This document shows, in pieces, positions 6,668-14,665 of a stretch of 19,253 bases of DNA. How positions within the stretch are numbered: the stretch's first letter is position 1; each line of letters begins with the position of its first letter. Source of the DNA: an uncultured Eubacteriales bacterium (GTDB lineage Bacteria > Bacillota > Clostridia > Lachnospirales > Lachnospiraceae); contig ONXW01000031.1 of assembly GCA_900321915.1 (NCBI GenBank), forward strand, positions 1 through 19,253, read 5' to 3'. Below the pieces are notes generated by a model. It saw only the letters and a list, made by a program, of their open reading frames with translations. It had not been told where the DNA came from and ran no database searches. The position numbers were made by a program, and so were the translations under genes.

Positions 6668-8728
6668 ATGGATCATCGGGATATCACAGAACTGAAAGGG
6701 ATAGGAAAAAAGACAGGGGAACTGTTCCGCCGTATCGGGGTAAATACCGTCGGGGATCTCCTGCACTATTACCCGCGGGGATATGATGCCTACGACGCGC
6801 CGAAACGCATCGGGGAGCTCGTCCCGGAGCACATGGCTGCGGTGCAGGGAAGGCTCAGGAAATCCCCCGACGTGGTGCGTTACGGCAGGATGCCCGTGGC
6901 GACGGCCGTGCTTGCCGGGGAGGACGGGACAGATACACTCACCCTTGTCTGGTTCAACATGCCCTGGATGAAAAAACAGATCCATGCCGGGGAAACCTAC
7001 GTGTTCCGCGGCCGTGTGGTGAAAAAGCGCGGAAGGCTGACCATGGAACAGCCGGAGGTATTTACCCCGGGAGGATACAGGCTGGTTTCCAGTACCCTGG
7101 TGCCCGTCTACGGCCAGACAAAAGGGCTGGGAAATAAAACCATCCAGAAGGCGGTGAAAGAGGCCTGGGATTCGGGCGCGCGCGAAACAGAGTATCTCCC
7201 GGAAGCCGTCAGGGATAAATACGGCCTGCGGGAATACGGCCCGGCGCTGGAGCAGATCCATTTCCCGAAGGACAGGGAACAGCTCAGGGAAGCAAGGAGA
7301 AGGCTTGTCTTTGATGAATTCTTTCTTTTTACCCTGTCCGCCCGGCTCCTGAGGGGGGCGGGGGAGGCCCAGAGAAGCTATTATCCCTTTACCGCCTCTG
7401 ACGGAAGCCCCGATATCCTCGAAAAGCTGCCTTTTACCCTGACGGAGGCGCAGCAGAAGGTCCTCGGGGAAATCCGGGGGGATCTCTCCTCCGGCCACAT
7501 TATGAAACGGCTGCTCCAGGGAGATGTGGGTTCCGGAAAGACCATGATCGCCGCGCTCGCGCTCTATGAAGCGGTCAAAAACCGGTACCAGGGGGCACTT
7601 ATGGCACCGACAGAGGTCCTGGCAAGACAGCATTATGAATCGCTCAGGAAGCTCTTTGACGGGAGCCGCACCCCGGTCCGCATGGAACTGCTGACCGGAT
7701 CGATGAAGGCGAAGGAGAAGAGGGAGGTCTATGACCGCATCCGGAATCATGAGACGGATATCGTTGTCGGGACACACGCCCTCATCCAGGAAAAGGTGGA
7801 ATTCGCCTGCCTTTCCCTGGTCATCACCGACGAGCAGCACCGCTTCGGGGTAAACCAGCGGGCCCATCTGGAGGAGAAGGGGGACGCGCCCCACGTGCTC
7901 GTGATGAGCGCTACGCCGATTCCCCGGACGCTGGCGGTGATCCTGTACGGGGACCTGGACATCTCCGTCATTGACCAGCTTCCGGCAAAACGGCTTCCCA
8001 TAAAGAACGCTGTTGTCGGAACGGAATACCGGGAAAATGCCTACCGGTTTATTGCCCGGGAGGCCGCGGCGGGGCACCGGTCCTATATTATCTGCCCGAT
8101 GGTGGAGCCGGGGGAACTGCAGGAAGTGGAAAATGTCACCGATTATTCCGCGATGCTCGCGGAAAAATATAAGGGCACGGGGATAAAGGTCGGATGCCTT
8201 CACGGACAGATGAAGGCGGAAGAAAAAAACGCCGTGATGGAGGCTTTCTCCGCCGGAGAACTACAGGTGCTGGTATCCACCACCGTCATTGAGGTCGGGA
8301 TCAATGTCCCGGCGGCGACGGTCATGATGATAGAGAACGCCGAGCGCTTCGGCCTGGCCCAGCTGCACCAGCTGCGGGGCAGGGTGGGGCGCGGCAGCGC
8401 GCAGTCTTACTGTATTATGGTAAATACCGGGGATGAGGAGGCCGCAAAGAGGCTGGAAATCCTGAAGAATTCCGATGACGGGTTTTTCATCGCTTCCGAG
8501 GATCTGAGGCTCCGCGGCCCGGGAGATATCTTCGGCGTGCGGCAGACGGGGGAAATGTCCTTCCGGCTGGCTGATATATTTACCGACGCGGATGTGCTGA
8601 AAGAGGCTTCCGAAGAGGCGGAGAGCCTCCTTGGGGAGGACCCGGGACTGGAGAGGGAAGAGAATGCCGCCCTGAACAGGATGCTTCAGGAATACCTGGC
8701 AGACCGTTTCTCAGAACTCAACCTGTGA
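6668..8728 (+). CDS. recG: ATP-dependent DNA helicase RecG
   Basis: The product is 686 residues, the normal RecG length. The N-terminal ~150 residues hold the wedge/OB domain that recognises branched DNA. The helicase part shows motif I GDVGSGKT (285-292, K291), motif II DEQH (388-391) within DEQHRFGVNQR, motif III MSATPIPRTLA, and motifs V-VI STTVIEVGINVP and QLRGRVGRG. The C-terminal region has the RecG wording GDIFGVRQTGEMSF. RecG reverses stalled replication forks and moves Holliday junctions. The start follows a GGGAGCGG site. Firmicutes often keep recG downstream of yloU-yloV, as here. The gene follows a strong terminator and faces the convergent prs gene across a shared hairpin. Confidence 0.97.
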   Translation: MDHRDITELKGIGKKTGELFRRIGVNTVGDLLHYYPRGYDAYDAPKRIGELVPEHMAAVQGRLRKSPDVVRYGRMPVATAVLAGEDGTDTLTLVWFNMPWMKKQIHAGETYVFRGRVVKKRGRLTMEQPEVFTPGGYRLVSSTLVPVYGQTKGLGNKTIQKAVKEAWDSGARETEYLPEAVRDKYGLREYGPALEQIHFPKDREQLREARRRLVFDEFFLFTLSARLLRGAGEAQRSYYPFTASDGSPDILEKLPFTLTEAQQKVLGEIRGDLSSGHIMKRLLQGDVGSGKTMIAALALYEAVKNRYQGALMAPTEVLARQHYESLRKLFDGSRTPVRMELLTGSMKAKEKREVYDRIRNHETDIVVGTHALIQEKVEFACLSLVITDEQHRFGVNQRAHLEEKGDAPHVLVMSATPIPRTLAVILYGDLDISVIDQLPAKRLPIKNAVVGTEYRENAYRFIAREAAAGHRSYIICPMVEPGELQEVENVTDYSAMLAEKYKGTGIKVGCLHGQMKAEEKNAVMEAFSAGELQVLVSTTVIEVGINVPAATVMMIENAERFGLAQLHQLRGRVGRGSAQSYCIMVNTGDEEAAKRLEILKNSDDGFFIASEDLRLRGPGDIFGVRQTGEMSFRLADIFTDADVLKEASEEAESLLGEDPGLEREENAALNRMLQEYLADRFSELNL

Positions 8729-8731
8729 CAG

Positions 8732-8763
8732 AAAAAACCGGGGCAGCGGAAGCTGTCCCGGTT
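8732..8763 (-). terminator. Intrinsic terminator of prs, between convergent recG and prs
   Basis: A 12-pair stem (8736-8747 with 8752-8763, one G-T pair) with a GGAA loop. On the minus strand the stem runs into six T (complement of the A-run at 8732-8737), so it is a good terminator for prs, 7 bases past its stop. On the plus strand the hairpin is followed by CAGTGCTTT, a poor T-tract, so it is a weaker stop for recG. Confidence 0.83.
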
Positions 8764-8770
8764 CAGTGCT

Positions 8771-9985
8771 TTATACGAGGGAATCGACGTAGTGATAGCC
8801 GTCAGACTCGCTGTTGTGCTTGCGGATCTCGGCCTGGATGCGGTCGGTGGAAGTAAGGGCCCGCTCCAAGGAAACATTGTGGTTCATCGAGTTGATGATA
8901 GCGGCGATGAACTTGCTCATGTCCGCCTCTTCATACCAGGGCCGTGTGAGAAGCTCAGGCGTCCGGTAATTCAGGTTCGTGGTGATGAGGAAGTCGAAAT
9001 AACCCTTGCTGTAGTAATCATCAAATTTATCCAGCCCATCGGTGAAGAGGCCGAAGGTGGTAGCGATGATGATGCGTTCCGCCTGCTTTTCCTTCAGTTC
9101 CTTCGCGGTATCCAGCATGCTCTCGCCGGAGGAAATCATATCGTCGATGATAATGACGGTTTTTCCTTTGACGCTGGAGCCGAGGAATTCGTGGGCGACG
9201 ATGGGGTTGCGGCCGTTCACGATGCGGGAGTAATCGCGCCGTTTATAGAACATGCCCACGTCAACGCCGAGGTTGTTGGCAAGGTAGACGGCACGGCTCA
9301 TGGCGCCCTCATCCGGACTGATTACCATCAGCGTATCCTTGTTGATCTTCAGGCTTCTGTCGCGGTTGAAAATAGCCTTGATAAACTGGTAGGTCGGCAT
9401 GAAATTGTCCAGGCCGGTCAGCGGGATCGCGTTCTGGACGCGGGGATCGTGGGCGTCAAAGGTGATGATATTGCTCACACCCATATTGACCAGCTCGCGG
9501 AGCATCAGCGCGCAGTCCAGGGATTCCCTTCCGGATCTCTTGTGCTGCCGTCCTTCATACAGGAAGGGCATAATGACATTCACACGCTGGGCGGTGGATA
9601 CGGTAGCCCCGATGATTCTCTTCAGATCCTGGAAATGGTCGTCCGGGGACATGTGGTTGGTAAACCCGTTGATGCGGTAGGTCAGGCTGTAATTCGTGAT
9701 ATCGACCATGACATAGATATCCTTGCCGCGCACGGATTCACGGACCTCGCCCTTGGCTTCGCCGCTTCCGAAACGGGGACATCTGCACTCCAGCAGGTAG
9801 GATTCCGCGTCATAACCGCGGAAATGCAGGTCCTGCTGCCGCCGCAGAAGAACCTCTGTGTCATTCCGGCGGAACTGTATAATGTGCCTGTCTACCTGCT
9901 CGGCAAGTTCGCGGCAGGAATCCAGGGCAGCCAGCTTCAGCGGAGCGACGGGAAGTGTGTCATTAAATACATATTCTTCAGGCAT
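8771..9985 (-). CDS. prs: Ribose-phosphate pyrophosphokinase, long divergent clostridial form
   Basis: Prs makes PRPP from ribose-5-phosphate and ATP for purine, pyrimidine, histidine, tryptophan and NAD synthesis. The product is 404 residues, about 90 longer than canonical Prs, mostly an N-terminal extension. ATG 9985 is chosen because GGAGGA lies five bases before it; the frame continues 14 codons further without a better site. Matches to the family are SVRGKDIYVMVD, the ATP-loop region MPFLYEGRQHKRSGRES (canonical RQDRK..SREP), ITFDAHDPRVQNA, VISPDEGAMSRAVYLAN and FYKRRDY. The PRPP-binding loop is IIDDMISSGES (D281-D282) where canonical enzymes have DDM/IVDTAGT. I recognise this variant from Lachnospiraceae, where it is annotated as Prs; direct biochemical proof is unknown to me. 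It is monocistronic with its own promoter and terminator. Confidence 0.9.
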   Translation of the reverse strand: MPEEYVFNDTLPVAPLKLAALDSCRELAEQVDRHIIQFRRNDTEVLLRRQQDLHFRGYDAESYLLECRCPRFGSGEAKGEVRESVRGKDIYVMVDITNYSLTYRINGFTNHMSPDDHFQDLKRIIGATVSTAQRVNVIMPFLYEGRQHKRSGRESLDCALMLRELVNMGVSNIITFDAHDPRVQNAIPLTGLDNFMPTYQFIKAIFNRDRSLKINKDTLMVISPDEGAMSRAVYLANNLGVDVGMFYKRRDYSRIVNGRNPIVAHEFLGSSVKGKTVIIIDDMISSGESMLDTAKELKEKQAERIIIATTFGLFTDGLDKFDDYYSKGYFDFLITTNLNYRTPELLTRPWYEEADMSKFIAAIINSMNHNVSLERALTSTDRIQAEIRKHNSESDGYHYVDSLV

Positions 9986-10022
9986 TGTAGTCCTCCACAG
10001 ATGATGTACTCTTACCGCCCTT

Positions 10023-10052
10023 ACCATAACATTATACCGCTTTGGCAGTCAA
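10023..10052 (-). promoter_or_regulatory. Candidate promoter(s) of prs
   Basis: Two overlapping options on the minus strand. One is TTGACT (10047-10052), an 18-base spacer and TATGGT (10023-10028). The other uses a perfect TATAAT box (complement of 10031-10036) but has no recognisable -35 at the right distance. Either would start transcription within about 40 bases of the prs ATG. The region is shared with the divergent DUF512 promoter. Confidence 0.42.
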
Positions 10053-10060
10053 TACGAAAC

Positions 10061-10089
10061 TTTACAAAAACCCCGTGAATTGGTACAAT
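10061..10089 (+). promoter_or_regulatory. Sigma-A promoter directly upstream of the DUF512 gene start codon
   Basis: TTTACA (10061-10066, five of six), a 17-base spacer and TACAAT (10084-10089, five of six) form a strong promoter. The usual start point, six to nine bases after the -10 box, falls at about 10096-10099, which coincides with the ATG at 10099. The transcript would therefore have essentially no leader. Confidence 0.65.
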
Positions 10090-10098
10090 TATTTTGCC

Positions 10099-11487
10099 AT
10101 GAAGAATAAAGGACATTTGATCAAATCCGTCGATCCCGGTTCGATCGCCGAACAGATGGAGCTCGAGGCGGGCGACATTCTGCTGACGCTGAACGACGAA
10201 CCGATCGAGGATATTTTTGATTATCAGTATAAACTGAACAATGAGAGTGTCACGGCGGTGGTCCTGAAAAAAAACGGGGAAGAATGGGACCTGGATATCG
10301 AGAACGACTACGGGGACCTGGGACTGAATTTTGAGAACGGCCTGATGAGCGATTACCGTTCCTGCAGCAATAAATGCATTTTCTGCTTTATTGACCAGAT
10401 GCCTCCGGGAATGAGGGAAACCCTCTATTTTAAGGATGATGACTCCAGGCTTTCCTTCCTGCAGGGCAATTACGTGACGCTGACCAACCTGAGCAGCCAT
10501 GACCTGGACAGGATTATCCGGTTCCGGCTCGCCCCCATCAATATCTCGGTCCACACGACAAACCCGGAACTGCGGTGCATGATGCTCCACAACCGGTTTG
10601 CCGGAAAGGCGCTGGAAAAGATACAGACCCTGTTTGAGGCGGAGATTCCCATGAACGGCCAGATAGTCCTCTGCCGCGGCATCAATGACGGAAGGGAACT
10701 GGATCGGACCATAGGCGACCTGGCCCGATTTCTCCCGTTTATGCAGAGCCTGTCCGTGGTGCCGGTGGGCCTTTCAAAATACCGGGACGGGCTTTATCCC
10801 CTGGAACCTTTTGACAGGGAAGCCGCCTGCGGGGTCATTGACCAGGTGGAGGCATGGCAGAAACGGCTGTATGAAGAGCACGGCACGCATTTTGTCCACG
10901 CCAGCGATGAATTTTACCTGCTGGCTGAAAGACCCCTCCCGGAGGCGGAACGCTATGACGGTTATATCCAGCTGGAGAACGGCGTGGGGATGCTGAGGCT
11001 CCTTTCGGAAGAGACCGGAGAGGCCATGGAAGGGCTTGAGGACGACGGGAAGACGGAAGAGCTGACTGTCGCCACCGGGAAGCTGGCGGCACCGTTTATC
11101 CGTAAGATTGCCGAAAAACTGACCGCCGTTTTCACGGGAAGGACCATACATGTGGAAACCATCGCAAACCGGTTCTTCGGGGAAAGCATCACGGTTTCCG
11201 GGCTTATTACTGGACAGGATCTGGCTGAACAGCTGTCCGGAAAACAGCTGGGGACACGGCTCCTGCTCCCATGCTCCATGTTCCGCAGCGGGGAAGAGGT
11301 ATTTCTCGATGATATGACAAAGACACAGCTGGAAGAGATTCTCGGCGTGAAGGTGCAGATAGTCCCTTCGGAAGGGGATGCGCTCATCCGCATGCTCCTG
11401 GGAGGGGAGGAGGAGCCTTCCGGCAGCGGGATCTATGAGCCCGCATCGGCAGAAGAGATCAGGAGACAGAACGGAGGATTGGCATGA
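10099..11487 (+). CDS. DUF512 protein: PDZ domain plus radical-SAM-like CxxxCxxC
   Basis: The product is 462 residues if translation begins at ATG 10099. Residues ~3-65 form a PDZ-like domain ([20 protein letters not shown], then [14 protein letters not shown]). C89, C93 and C96 (CSNKCIFC) make a radical-SAM type 4Fe-4S motif, followed by [19 protein letters not shown] and NYVTLTNL typical of this family. The C-terminal ~220 residues are the DUF512 region. No substrate is known. The frame opens upstream at TTG 10042, but that codon lies before the promoter. No Shine-Dalgarno precedes 10099; AAAGGA (10108-10113) precedes an in-frame TTG at 10117 by only three bases, too close to be convincing. 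The stop overlaps the der ATG (ATGA), so the two are translationally coupled, an association I recall as common in Clostridia and pointing towards ribosome-related work (inference). Confidence 0.9.
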   Translation: MKNKGHLIKSVDPGSIAEQMELEAGDILLTLNDEPIEDIFDYQYKLNNESVTAVVLKKNGEEWDLDIENDYGDLGLNFENGLMSDYRSCSNKCIFCFIDQMPPGMRETLYFKDDDSRLSFLQGNYVTLTNLSSHDLDRIIRFRLAPINISVHTTNPELRCMMLHNRFAGKALEKIQTLFEAEIPMNGQIVLCRGINDGRELDRTIGDLARFLPFMQSLSVVPVGLSKYRDGLYPLEPFDREAACGVIDQVEAWQKRLYEEHGTHFVHASDEFYLLAERPLPEAERYDGYIQLENGVGMLRLLSEETGEAMEGLEDDGKTEELTVATGKLAAPFIRKIAEKLTAVFTGRTIHVETIANRFFGESITVSGLITGQDLAEQLSGKQLGTRLLLPCSMFRSGEEVFLDDMTKTQLEEILGVKVQIVPSEGDALIRMLLGGEEEPSGSGIYEPASAEEIRRQNGGLA

Positions 11488-12815
11488 GTGAACAAAAACC
11501 GGTTGTGGCCGTGGTAGGCCGGCCGAATGTGGGAAAGTCCACACTGTTCAATGTCCTCGCCGGTGACAGAATATCAATTGTACAGGATACCCCCGGGGTC
11601 ACCCGGGACCGCATCTATGCGGACTGCAGCTGGCTGGACAGGAACTTCACACTGATAGATACCGGCGGAATTGAGCCTGAGAGCAGGGATATCATCCTGT
11701 CCCAGATGAGGGACCAGGCGCAGATCGCCATAGAGAGCGCGGACGTCATCATTTTCATCACCGACGTGCGCCAGGGTATGACCGATTCCGACACCAAGGT
11801 GGCGGATATGCTCCGCCGGTCCAAAAAGCCGGTGGTGCTCGCCGTCAACAAGGTGGACAGCTTCCAGAAATTCGGCAATGACATCTATGAATTCTACAAC
11901 CTTGGACTGGGGGATCCGGTGGGGATATCCGCCGCCTCCCGGCTGGGACTGGGAGACCTGCTGGATGAAGTGGTGAAGCATTTCCCGGCGAAGACCGTGG
12001 AGGAGGAAGAGGATGAGCGCCCGAGAGTTGCCATTGTCGGCAGGCCGAACGTGGGAAAGTCCTCCCTGATCAACCGGCTGGTAGGGGAAAACCGCCTTAT
12101 CGTCTCCGATATCGCCGGGACGACGAGGGACGCCGTGGATACCCCGGTGGTACACGACGGCGTGGAATATGTATTTATCGATACGGCAGGCCTGCGCAGG
12201 AAGAGCAAGGTGACAGAGGAGATTGAACGCTATTCCATTATCCGGACGGTCTCCGCTGTGGAGCGGGCGGACATTGTGGTCGTCGTGATCGACGCTGTGG
12301 AGGGCGTCGCGGAGCAGGACGCCAAGATTGCCGGCATTGCCCATGATCGCGGGAAGGGCATCATCGTCGTGGTCAACAAATGGGACGCTATCGAGAAGAA
12401 TGACAAGACCATCTATGAGTACCGGGATAAGATAAAGAGCGTCCTTTCCTTCATGCCCTACGCGGAATACCTGTTTATCTCCGCGAAGACGGGGCTTCGT
12501 CTGGACCGCCTGTTTGAGACCATTGACCTGGTACGGCAGAACCAGTCCCTCCGGATTTCCACCGGCGTACTCAACGAGATTCTCGCCGACGCCGTGGCGA
12601 TGAACCAGCCGCCTTCGGACAAGGGACGGAGACTGAAGCTGTATTATATAACGCAGATAGGAGTGAAACCGCCAACCTTTGTCATATTCGTCAATGACAA
12701 AAAGCTGATGCATTTCTCCTATACCAGGTATATTGAGAATAAAATCCGTGATGCGTTCGGCTTTGCCGGGACATCGCTCAAGTTTATCATCAGGGAGAAA
12801 AAGGATAAGCAGTAA
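11484..12815 (+). CDS. der: Ribosome-associated GTPase Der (EngA)
   Basis: Der is an essential double GTPase that acts in assembly of the 50S ribosomal subunit. The product is 443 residues, the normal length. The first G domain has GRPNVGKST (12-20), [12 protein letters not shown] and NKVD. After an acidic linker (EEEEDERP) the second has GRPNVGKSS (186-194), [13 protein letters not shown] and NKWD. The last ~95 residues form the KH-like domain (from about [15 protein letters not shown], including [20 protein letters not shown]). It overlaps the DUF512 gene by four bases, and plsY follows 19 bases later with a strong ribosome binding site. Confidence 0.97.
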   Translation: MSEQKPVVAVVGRPNVGKSTLFNVLAGDRISIVQDTPGVTRDRIYADCSWLDRNFTLIDTGGIEPESRDIILSQMRDQAQIAIESADVIIFITDVRQGMTDSDTKVADMLRRSKKPVVLAVNKVDSFQKFGNDIYEFYNLGLGDPVGISAASRLGLGDLLDEVVKHFPAKTVEEEEDERPRVAIVGRPNVGKSSLINRLVGENRLIVSDIAGTTRDAVDTPVVHDGVEYVFIDTAGLRRKSKVTEEIERYSIIRTVSAVERADIVVVVIDAVEGVAEQDAKIAGIAHDRGKGIIVVVNKWDAIEKNDKTIYEYRDKIKSVLSFMPYAEYLFISAKTGLRLDRLFETIDLVRQNQSLRISTGVLNEILADAVAMNQPPSDKGRRLKLYYITQIGVKPPTFVIFVNDKKLMHFSYTRYIENKIRDAFGFAGTSLKFIIREKKDKQ

Positions 12816-12834
12816 CAGCCAAGGAGGAGAAAAA

Positions 12835-13470
12835 ATGGAACGGGTCATCAGTCTTCTTATCGGTTACGGGTTCGGGCTTCTTCAGTCGGGTTACCTGTAC
12901 GGCAAATTTGTGAAACAGAAGGATATCCGCCAGTACGGCAGCGGCAATGCCGGATCGACGAATGTTCTCCGGGTATTCGGCGTAAAGTCCGCCCTGATTG
13001 TTTTCCTGGGGGATTTTTTCAAGGCGGTTATCGCCATGGCGATTTCCAGGCATCTTTTCGGAGGAGGGGGCAACGGTGACCTTTACGCCATGTACGCAGC
13101 CCTCGGCGTGACGCTCGGACATGATTTTCCGTTCTACATGAATTTCAGGGGCGGCAAGGGAATTGCGTCCATGGCCGGAATCTTTACCGCCATGGATCTG
13201 CGGATCACCGCGGTCTGCCTGGCAATATTCGTGATTACCGTCTACACGACAAGGTTTGTGTCCCTCGGCTCGATCCTTATCTCGATAGCCTTCGGCATCA
13301 TGAATATTTATTTCTGTATGACAGGCGTCTATGATATCCTTCCCGTAAACCGGATAGAGGTCGTGCTCATCACTCTTTTCCTGACGGGGCTCGCTATCCA
13401 GAGGCACCACGCCAATATCGGCAGGCTGATGTCCGGAACCGAGAATAAAATCAGTTTCAGCAAAAAATAA
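12835..13470 (+). CDS. plsY: Glycerol-3-phosphate acyltransferase PlsY
   Basis: PlsY is a polytopic membrane enzyme that transfers the acyl group of acyl-phosphate to glycerol-3-phosphate, giving lysophosphatidic acid. The product is 211 residues. The three conserved cytoplasmic motifs are present: SGNAGSTNVLR (~residues 36-46), GHDFPFYMNFRGGKG (~98-112) and RHHANIGRLMSGTENK near the C-terminus. The open frame extends back into der, but ATG 12835, preceded by AAGGAGGAGA (12821-12830), gives the standard N-terminus. gpsA, which makes its glycerol-3-phosphate substrate, follows 17 bases after its stop. Confidence 0.95.
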   Translation: MERVISLLIGYGFGLLQSGYLYGKFVKQKDIRQYGSGNAGSTNVLRVFGVKSALIVFLGDFFKAVIAMAISRHLFGGGGNGDLYAMYAALGVTLGHDFPFYMNFRGGKGIASMAGIFTAMDLRITAVCLAIFVITVYTTRFVSLGSILISIAFGIMNIYFCMTGVYDILPVNRIEVVLITLFLTGLAIQRHHANIGRLMSGTENKISFSKK

Positions 13471-13487
13471 TACAGCAGGAGCAAATT

Positions 13488-14498
13488 ATGGCAGCAATCG
13501 GAATTATCGGTACAGGAACCTGGGGGACCGCGATAGCGGTCCTTCTCAATCGTTCCGGGCATAAGGTCACCATCTGTTCCGCCACGGGGCGGGATGTGGA
13601 GGACCTGGTCCGGACAAGGAGGCAGAAAAACCTTCCCGAAGTTCTTATCAGTGAGGACATCGCCATCACGGACAGCCTTGAGGAAGCCTGCGGGCAGAAG
13701 GATATCCTGGTGATGGCCGTCCCCTCCATTTATATAAGAAGGACGGCTGCGCGCATGGCCCCATACGTCCGCTACGGGCAGGTGATTGTCAGCGCGGCGA
13801 AGGGGATCGAGGAGGAAACCCTCCTTACCATGACGGGCGTCATAGAGAGCGAGCTTCCCAACGCGGAAGTGTGCGCCCTTTCCGGGCCGAGTCACGCGGA
13901 AGAAGTGAGCCGCGGCCTTCCCACCACATGTGTTGTGGCCGCGCAGAGGCGGAAAACCGCGGAATATGTCCAGTCCGTGTTTATGTGCCCGGAGTTCAGG
14001 GTATACACCTGCGCGGATATCACGGGCGTAGAGATAGGCGGCGCCCTGAAGAATGTCATTGCCCTGGCGGCCGGTATTGCGGACGGCCTGAATTACGGGG
14101 ATAATGCCAAGGCTGCCCTGATCACCCGCGGGATAGCGGAGATTAGGAGGCTTGCCGTGAAGATGGGATGCAAGGGGGAGACTGTCAGCGGCCTGTCCGG
14201 AACAGGAGACCTTATCGTGACCTGCGCCAGCATGCACAGCAGGAACCGGCGCGCGGGGATTCTCATAGGCCAGGGAAAGAGCATGCAGGAAGCCATGGAA
14301 GAAGTGAAGATGGTGGTGGAAGGGGTTTACGCCGCAAAAGCCGGCCTCGCGCTGTCCAGGGCCTTTGACTGTGAGATGCCTATTGTGGAGCAGGTCAACA
14401 GGGTGCTGTTTGAGAATGCAGACCCCGGGGAAGCAGTCCATGGACTGATGGTCCGCGGCAGGAATTCGGAATCGGAGGATTCGGACTGGAAAGCCTGA
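13488..14498 (+). CDS. gpsA: Glycerol-3-phosphate dehydrogenase [NAD(P)+]
   Basis: GpsA reduces dihydroxyacetone phosphate to sn-glycerol-3-phosphate for phospholipid synthesis in the cytoplasm. The product is 336 residues, as expected. Seen: the nucleotide-binding GTGTWGTA at 8-15, AVPSIYIR, SAAKGIEEETL, ALSGPSHAEEVSRGLPT, the catalytic lysine K188 in GGALKNVIAL, NYGDNAKAALITRG and GLSGTGDLIVTC. An AGCAGGAGC site precedes the ATG. It is the last gene of the DUF512-der-plsY-gpsA group. No convincing terminator follows: a small hairpin at 14500-14528 lacks a T-tract, so some transcription may run into the liv region. In many Firmicutes spoIVA lies near gpsA; here the next genes are for amino-acid import. 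Confidence 0.97.
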   Translation: MAAIGIIGTGTWGTAIAVLLNRSGHKVTICSATGRDVEDLVRTRRQKNLPEVLISEDIAITDSLEEACGQKDILVMAVPSIYIRRTAARMAPYVRYGQVIVSAAKGIEEETLLTMTGVIESELPNAEVCALSGPSHAEEVSRGLPTTCVVAAQRRKTAEYVQSVFMCPEFRVYTCADITGVEIGGALKNVIALAAGIADGLNYGDNAKAALITRGIAEIRRLAVKMGCKGETVSGLSGTGDLIVTCASMHSRNRRAGILIGQGKSMQEAMEEVKMVVEGVYAAKAGLALSRAFDCEMPIVEQVNRVLFENADPGEAVHGLMVRGRNSESEDSDWKA

Positions 14499-14499
14499 G

Positions 14500-14528
14500 A
14501 ACCCGGATAATTTTCATATCCGCCGGTT
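14500..14528 (+). other. Weak hairpin after gpsA, no T-tract
   Basis: AACC-CGGATA, loop ATTTTCA, TATCCG, a CC bulge, GGTT. This gives ten pairs in total with a bulge. It begins two bases after the gpsA stop but is followed by ATAGAACTAT rather than T residues, so it is not a standard intrinsic terminator; it could protect the 3' end or pause polymerase. Confidence 0.35.
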
Positions 14529-14555
14529 ATAGAACTATAAATATCGGTGATATTT
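14527..14555. repeat. Two adjoining AT-rich palindromes upstream of livK
   Basis: TTATAG-AA-CTATAA (14527-14540) is a perfect palindrome with a two-base centre, and AAATATC-GGT-GATATTT (14539-14555) is a perfect seven-base inverted repeat with a three-base centre; the two share two bases. They lie ~70-95 bases upstream of the liv -35 box, suitable for an operator, but no regulator is identifiable from the sequence. Confidence 0.45.
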
Positions 14556-14621
14556 CCCCGCGGAAAGGGATTTGATTCATTCATTGAAGCTGTGAAAGAT
14601 TTTTAATTCTTGAATTATGAA

Positions 14622-14650
14622 TTGACACTTTACGGTGTGAAAAGTATAAT
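14622..14650 (+). promoter_or_regulatory. Perfect-consensus sigma-A promoter of the liv operon
   Basis: TTGACA (14622-14627), exactly 17 bases, then TATAAT (14645-14650). Both hexamers match all six consensus positions. Transcription should start near 14657, giving a leader of about 68 bases. The -35 hexamer is mirrored by TGTCAA at 14651-14656, so an inverted repeat encloses the spacer and -10 box. A promoter this strong usually implies very high expression or tight repression. Confidence 0.88.
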
Positions 14651-14665
14651 TGTCAACAACATCAG

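Noticed and set aside
5167..6669. Minus-strand 500-codon open frame opposite fakA
   Set aside because: Antisense shadow of a conserved gene; the composition is atypical of a real protein and there are no motifs.
6494..8203. Minus-strand 569-codon open frame across the fakA end and recG
   Set aside because: It is antisense to two well-supported genes, has histidine/arginine/proline-rich composition with no family motifs, and no ribosome binding site. It reflects third-position GC bias.
8792..10078. Plus-strand 428-codon open frame opposite prs
   Set aside because: It covers prs almost exactly in antisense, contains no recognisable domain, and would start without a ribosome binding site inside the recG/prs terminator region.
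10042..10098. Upstream TTG start extending the DUF512 protein by 19 residues
   Set aside because: It precedes the predicted promoter and would place the -35 and -10 boxes inside the coding region; the family N-terminus fits ATG 10099.
11574..12848. Minus-strand 424-codon open frame opposite der
   Set aside because: Fully antisense to a strongly conserved GTPase, with no ribosome binding site or domain.
14601..14620. AATTC-TT-GAATT repeat upstream of the liv -35 box as a CodY site
   Set aside because: CodY would be biologically expected, but alignment to the 15-base CodY consensus leaves about seven mismatches in the best register, so it is not supported.
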